DNA of 64,000 nt from JACVRM01 sp963839815 (GTDB lineage Bacteria > Actinomycetota > Thermoleophilia > Gaiellales > Gaiellaceae): NCBI GenBank assembly GCA_963839815.1, contig CAWIWF010000006.1, positions 496,001 to 560,000 of the forward strand, given 5' to 3'. This document shows, in pieces, positions 59,792 through 64,000 of the stretch (position 1 is its first letter; the number at the start of each line of letters is the position of its first letter). The translations under genes and the position numbers were made by a program. Below the pieces are notes generated by a model. That model was not told the DNA's origin, made no database searches, and saw only the letters and a program-made list of their open reading frames with translations.

Positions 59792-60802
59792 GTGAGAGTC
59801 GCCGTCCTGACCACGTCGTTCCCGCGGCGTCCGGGCGATCCGGCCGGGCACTTCGTCGCCAGCGCGGTCGAGCAGCTGCGTCGTCGCGGCGTCGAGATCG
59901 AGGTGGTGTCGCCCGCCGTCTTCCGGCACTTCGGCATCGCCTACGGCGCCGGCGTGGTCGGCAACCTGCGCGCGCGGCCGCTGAAGGCGTTGCTCCTGCC
60001 GGCGATGCTCGCCTCCTTCGTCGGCGCCGCCCGCCGCGCGGCCCGCGGCGCGGATCTCGTCCACGCGCACTGGCTCCCGTCCGGCGCCGTCGCCGCGCTG
60101 ACCGGCAGGCCGTTCGTCGTCCAGCTCTGGGGCACCGACGTCGAGCTCGCCCGCCGCGCGCCCAGGGTCGCGGCCGCGATCCTCGGTCGCGCCCGCCTCG
60201 TGATCTGCCCGTCTACCGCCCTGGCAGAGGCCGCGACCGAGCTCGGGGCCCGCGACGTGCGCATCATCCCGAGCGGCATCGACGTACCCCCGCAGGCCGG
60301 GCGCGAGGAGGAGCCTCCGCACGTCCTCTATGCCGGCCGGCTCTCGCCCGAGAAGGGCGTCCTCGACCTCGTCGCCGCAGCGGACGGGTTGCCGCTGATC
60401 GTCGTCGGCGACGGGCCGCTGCGCGCTCACGTGCCTCAGGCGATCGGGTTCCTCCCGAACGACGAGCTGCAGGTGCGCCTCGCCCGGGCCGCCGTCGTCG
60501 CCTGCCCGTCGCACCGCGAGGGCTTCGGCGTCGTCTGCCTCGAGGCGATGGCGCATGGCAAGCCGGTGGTGGCTGCGGCCGTCGGCGGACTGCGCGATCT
60601 CGTCGTCGACGGCGAGACGGGGCTGCTCGTCCCGCCGGGCGACCGGGCCGCGCTCCGCAGTGCGCTCGAGCGGCTGCTCGGCGACTCGGAGCTCCGGCAG
60701 CGCCTCGGCGCCGCGGGTCGGGAGCGTGCGCGCACCGAGTTCTCCTGGCCTCGTGTCGCGGAGCTCACGCTCACTGCCTACGCAGACGCCCTAGTGCTCT
60801 AG
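59792..60802 (+). CDS. Family 4 (GT-B) glycosyltransferase
   Basis: 336 residues. VAVLTTSFPRRPGDPAGHFV opens the protein, DLVHAHWLPSGAVAALTGRPFVVQLWGTDVEL forms the first domain and VLYAGRLSPEKGVLDLVAAA with HREGFGVVCLEAMAHGKPVVAAAVGG the EX7E-type donor site. It is 60 bases after the ligase gene and closes the polysaccharide locus. Confidence 0.92.
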   Translation: MRVAVLTTSFPRRPGDPAGHFVASAVEQLRRRGVEIEVVSPAVFRHFGIAYGAGVVGNLRARPLKALLLPAMLASFVGAARRAARGADLVHAHWLPSGAVAALTGRPFVVQLWGTDVELARRAPRVAAAILGRARLVICPSTALAEAATELGARDVRIIPSGIDVPPQAGREEEPPHVLYAGRLSPEKGVLDLVAAADGLPLIVVGDGPLRAHVPQAIGFLPNDELQVRLARAAVVACPSHREGFGVVCLEAMAHGKPVVAAAVGGLRDLVVDGETGLLVPPGDRAALRSALERLLGDSELRQRLGAAGRERARTEFSWPRVAELTLTAYADALVL

Positions 60803-60818
60803 TGTTCGGGCGAGCCGG

Positions 60819-63800
60819 ATGGCTCGCGGGAGGGAGACGACAGAGCACCCGGATGCCGTCGGCGAGCGGATCCGGCAGGCTCGTCGCGAGCGCGGTCTGT
60901 CCGAGGAGGCGCTGGCCGAGCGCATCGGCCTGACTCGCGAGGCCGTCGTGCGTCTCGAAGCGGGCGCAGCCGATCCCGGTCGTTACCTCCGCCGCATCGC
61001 CGTCGCGACCGGCAAGCCGGTGTCGTTCTTCACCGAGGGGGAGGAGCGCCGGCCGCGCCGCCGGGGACTGGGAGGCCGCGTGCGTGCTGCGGCCGGCTGG
61101 CTGGAGGAAGGTGGCGGTGCCGCGGCCGAGGAGCCGCCCGTTCGCGAGCGAGCGGACTGGGAGCGGGAGCTGGCCGAGCGGGAGCGCCGTCTGACCGAAC
61201 GCGAGCGCGCACTGGGGCAGCCGGCACGCCCGGGCGGCCACGGCGAGCGGGTGGCGCAGCTCGAGGCTCGCAGTGCCGACCTCGAGCGCCGGCTGGCCGA
61301 GACGTCGCGGGAGGCGACGGCCGCCGCAGGGGAGCGGGACCGGTTGGCGAGCGAGCTCGCGTCGCTCGTCGCTCGCATTGAGCGCCGCGAGGCCGAGGTC
61401 GAGTCGGCGAACGCCGAGCGCGGCCACACCCTGGAGCGCGTCCAGCGGGAGCTCGCCGCGCGAGCGACCGAGCTGCAGCGGCGCGAGCAGGCACTCGAGG
61501 TCCGCGTGGCCGAGATCGAGCAGGTCGGTGCAGATGAGACGGTCGCGGACGAGCGCCTTACCGTGCTGCAGGGCGCGAACGAAGCAGCCGCGCGCGAGGT
61601 CGACGCTGCCGCGCGGGAGATGCGCGAGGCGCGCGCGGCAGCACAGGAGGCAGCGGCGGCGCGCGACGCGGCGCTGCGGGAGCTCGGGGCGCTACGCAAG
61701 CTTCGCGAGCACGAGGCGCAGGATCAGGAGCGCGAGCAGGCAGACCTCGCCGCCGAGCGCGAGCGACTCGCGGCGGCGGAGCGAGCAGCCGAAGCGGCGC
61801 GGCGCGACGCTGAGGAGGTGGCGACCGGCCTCCTCGCCGAGCAGCTCGCGAGGGTCGAGGCGCAGACGCGTGAGCTCGAAGCCGCGCGCGCAGAGCTGGA
61901 CGAGCAGCGCCGCGCCGATCAGGTCGCGCGCGGCGAGCTCGAGACGCGCGAGCAGGCGCTGGCGGAGCAGCTGGCTGCGCGGGAGGAGGCCCTGGCAGAG
62001 CGCGAGCGGGAGGTCGCGGCGCGCGATCAGGAGCGAATCGCGCTCGCGGCCGACGTCGAGCCGCGTGCGCGGACGCTTCGGCACGAGGAGGAGGAGCTCG
62101 AGCGGCGTGAGGCGGCGCTCAGCCGCAGCTCGGCCGCCAGCGCGCGGGCCGCCGACATCGAGCAGGTGCTCGACGAGGAGCGGGACACGCTCGCGGCGCG
62201 CCTGGCGGAGGTGGAAGAGCGCGAGGCAGCCGCCGTGCGCACCGAGGAGGCGGCCGCCGCCGCCCAGGCGGAAGCCGAGGCGCTCAGGGAGCGCCTGGCG
62301 ACGGAGCTGCAGCTCCTCGGCGAGAATCGCAGCGAGGCGGACACTGCTCGAGCGCGGCGCTTGCAGGCGCGCGAGCGGGCGCTGGAGAAGCGAGAGCAGG
62401 ACATCGAGGCGGCCCAGCGCGCGCTCGCAGAAGCGCGGGCGGCGCCGGCCGACGACGCAGCCGCCGAGGAGCTGGCCGAGCGCGAGCGGGCCGTGGCGGC
62501 CGCACAGGCCGAGCTGGAGGAGCGCGAGCGCCGTCTCGAGACAGCCGAGACCGATGTGGGCCGCTCGGCGCAGGCGGCCCTCGCCGAGCGCGAGCGGGCG
62601 GTCGCGGCAGCCGAAGAGCGGGTCGCGGCGCGTGAGGCGGCCGCGGTGGAGCTCGCCGAGCGTGAGCGCGACCTCGCCGCCGCCCGTGCCGACCTGGAGC
62701 GTGAGCGAGCCCAGCTAGAGCGCGAGCGAGTGGACGTCGCCTCCCTTGCCGGGCAGGAGCGCTCGCTCGCCGCCGGCGTCGCCGAGCTGGCCCGGATGCA
62801 GGCGGACCAGGAGGCGCTCCTCGAGCGGGAGCGAGCCGTCGCCGAGGCAGAGGCAGCGCTCGCCGACCGGGCGGCGCTGGCGCCTACCCCGGGCGAGGAC
62901 GACGCGGAGGCTCTCGCGGCCGAGCGAGAGCGGCTTCGTCGCGAGCAGGAGCGGCTGGCGGGACGTGAGCGCGCTCTGGCCGCCGCCGAGCAGGAGCAGG
63001 AGCGGCTGCGGAAGGAAGCAGAGGCTGCGTTGGCAGAGCGCGAGCAGGCCGTCGCAGGCGCGCAGGCAGCGCTCGAGGAGGGTCGCGCGGACGAGACGGC
63101 GCTCGCCGAGCGCGAGCGAGCGCTCGCGGTGGCGCAGACGGAGCACCAGCAGCGGCTGGCGGCAGCGGAGGCCGCGCTCGCCGAACGGGAACGCGCGCTC
63201 GTCGCCGAGGAGCAGCGTCACCGGGCGGCGCAGGCTACAGCCGCTGAGCGCGAACGACTCGCTGCCGCAGCCGAGGAGGAGCTCGAGCGCCTGCGGGAGC
63301 TGGCGCGCGCCGACGAGGAGCGTCGCGAGCACGAGAGCGCGGCGCTGGCTGAGCGCGAGCGCGTCCTGGCGGCCGCGCAGGCCGAGCTCGAGGAACGCCG
63401 CCTCGACAGCGACCGGCTCGCCGAGCGCGAGCGGGCGCTGGCGGCGACGGAGGCGGAGCTCGCGGCACGCGCGATCGATGCCGAGGCGCTGGCCGAGCGC
63501 GAGGCGGCGCTCGCCGCCGCGGAGGCGCGGCTGGTCGAGCGGCGGCTCGACGCGGAGCAGCTCGCCGAGCGTGAGCGCGCAGTCGCGGCGCTGGAGGCGG
63601 AGCTCGCCGAGCGTCGCGTCGATGCAGGAGAGCTCGCGGACCGGGAACTGCAGCTGGCCGAGCAGGCCGACCGACTTGCCCGCCGGCGTGACGAGCTCGA
63701 CCGTCGTGAGGAGGAGCTGGCGGCGCTCGAGGCCCGTGAGCAGGAGCTCGAGGCGCGTGAGGCCTCGACCGCCCGTCTCCGCACGGAGCTCGAGACGCTC

Positions 63801-64000
63801 CGTGCCGCGGCTGAGCAGGAGCGCGCGGAGGCCGCCGCCGTGGCCGCGGCAGCCGAGCAGCAGCTCGCCGCCCGCGCGCGCGAGCTCGAGACGCGCGAGC
63901 GGAGCGTCGTCTCCCTCGAGCAGCGGCTCGCCCGCCGCGCCGAGCAGGAGACGAACCTGGACGAGCGCGAGCGCGAGGTCGAGCAGGAGCGCCTGCGCCT
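60819..64000 (+). CDS. Very long coiled-coil protein with N-terminal XRE helix-turn-helix, C-terminus beyond the window
   Basis: From ATG 60819 the frame is open for more than 1060 residues to the end. Residues about 13-70 form an XRE-type helix-turn-helix (VGERIRQARRERGLSEEALA, then ERIGLTREAVVRLEAGAADP, then YLRRIAVATGKPVSFF). A basic linker RRPRRRG follows. Everything after residue about 105 is one coiled coil built of E, R, A, L and Q with many copies of LAERERALAAAEAEL-like units about 20-30 residues apart. No signal peptide, membrane helix or ATPase motif is seen. A DNA-binding head on a long rod suggests chromosome or cell-structure organisation, which is inference. TAGTGT at 60801-60806 may be the -10 box. 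Confidence 0.85.
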   Translation, partial: MARGRETTEHPDAVGERIRQARRERGLSEEALAERIGLTREAVVRLEAGAADPGRYLRRIAVATGKPVSFFTEGEERRPRRRGLGGRVRAAAGWLEEGGGAAAEEPPVRERADWERELAERERRLTERERALGQPARPGGHGERVAQLEARSADLERRLAETSREATAAAGERDRLASELASLVARIERREAEVESANAERGHTLERVQRELAARATELQRREQALEVRVAEIEQVGADETVADERLTVLQGANEAAAREVDAAAREMREARAAAQEAAAARDAALRELGALRKLREHEAQDQEREQADLAAERERLAAAERAAEAARRDAEEVATGLLAEQLARVEAQTRELEAARAELDEQRRADQVARGELETREQALAEQLAAREEALAEREREVAARDQERIALAADVEPRARTLRHEEEELERREAALSRSSAASARAADIEQVLDEERDTLAARLAEVEEREAAAVRTEEAAAAAQAEAEALRERLATELQLLGENRSEADTARARRLQARERALEKREQDIEAAQRALAEARAAPADDAAAEELAERERAVAAAQAELEERERRLETAETDVGRSAQAALAERERAVAAAEERVAAREAAAVELAERERDLAAARADLERERAQLERERVDVASLAGQERSLAAGVAELARMQADQEALLERERAVAEAEAALADRAALAPTPGEDDAEALAAERERLRREQERLAGRERALAAAEQEQERLRKEAEAALAEREQAVAGAQAALEEGRADETALAERERALAVAQTEHQQRLAAAEAALAERERALVAEEQRHRAAQATAAERERLAAAAEEELERLRELARADEERREHESAALAERERVLAAAQAELEERRLDSDRLAERERALAATEAELAARAIDAEALAEREAALAAAEARLVERRLDAEQLAERERAVAALEAELAERRVDAGELADRELQLAEQADRLARRRDELDRREEELAALEAREQELEAREASTARLRTELETLRAAAEQERAEAAAVAAAAEQQLAARARELETRERSVVSLEQRLARRAEQETNLDEREREVEQERLR

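Noticed and set aside
61273..62718. Ser/Arg-rich plus-strand ORF in the last 3 kb
   Set aside because: It is a frame-shifted shadow of the coiled-coil gene that is open from 60819 to the end.

Overview
The window is about 64 kb of very GC-rich DNA (roughly 70% or more by eye) with many GTG starts, strong G/C bias at third codon positions, and many genes that seem to begin within a few bases of a TAnnnT -10 box, so they are probably transcribed without a leader. The gene content fits a member of the Actinomycetota: a UvrD2-type helicase with HRDC domain, APS-reductase sulfate assimilation, a class III cyclase fused to an ATPase, and Wzx/Wzy-like surface glycan genes. I favour class Thermoleophilia, but this is inferred from style and gene mix, not from a marker gene. 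No rRNA, tRNA, CRISPR array or insertion sequence was recognised.

Layout. 1-4 kb: the end of a DedA protein, a repeat-rich gap, then a sugar aminotransferase and a membrane-bound NDP-sugar epimerase/dehydratase. 4-6 kb: a UvrD2-like helicase. 6.4-15.8 kb: a tightly packed sulfur cluster with a LysR regulator, a maleylacetate-reductase-like dehydrogenase, a fumarate-reductase-like flavoprotein, both halves of an Fe-S fumarase/tartrate dehydratase (split by a nucleotidyltransferase-like gene), phosphosulfolactate synthase (ComA), APS reductase, APS kinase, ATP sulfurylase and a TauE exporter. It holds every step from sulfate to sulfite and a route from sulfite plus PEP to an organosulfonate. 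15.8-22.2 kb: a macro-domain protein, a 1220-residue cyclase/ATPase/solute-binding fusion, and a GGDEF plus HD-GYP membrane protein. 22.3-26.7 kb: a broken FlgD/Ig-like gene, an O-antigen-ligase-like protein, a PIG-L deacetylase and an APH(6)-like kinase.

26.8-33.8 kb is a metal-homeostasis operon: a DtxR-type regulator with a palindrome over its own promoter, a Tat-exported two-domain multicopper oxidase, a ZIP transporter and a Zn/Mn-type ABC importer whose two permeases both carry winged-helix-like tails. An HxlR regulator with a divergent VOC gene and a CDF efflux pump with three C-terminal repeats follow. 37-48.9 kb holds surface and small-molecule genes: a Wzx-like flippase, a glycosyltransferase, two duplicated small secreted proteins, a four-gene operon with two ATP-grasp ligases, a subtilisin-inhibitor-like lipoprotein, a cupin, an epimerase, a TetR gene with a clear operator, an eIF-2B-like protein and a polyprenyl-type glycosyltransferase. 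49.7-60.8 kb is a compact surface polysaccharide locus (dehydratase, ATP-grasp, aminotransferase, flippase-like protein, three glycosyltransferases, GT-C-like membrane protein, O-antigen ligase). The window ends inside a very long coiled-coil protein that starts with an XRE helix-turn-helix.

Two features cut across the map. An 88-base repeat made of two hairpins exactly 44 bases apart recurs in the long gaps between transcription units. Four otherwise well-conserved genes carry single-base frameshifts (one of them twice), which may be sequence errors or recent decay.
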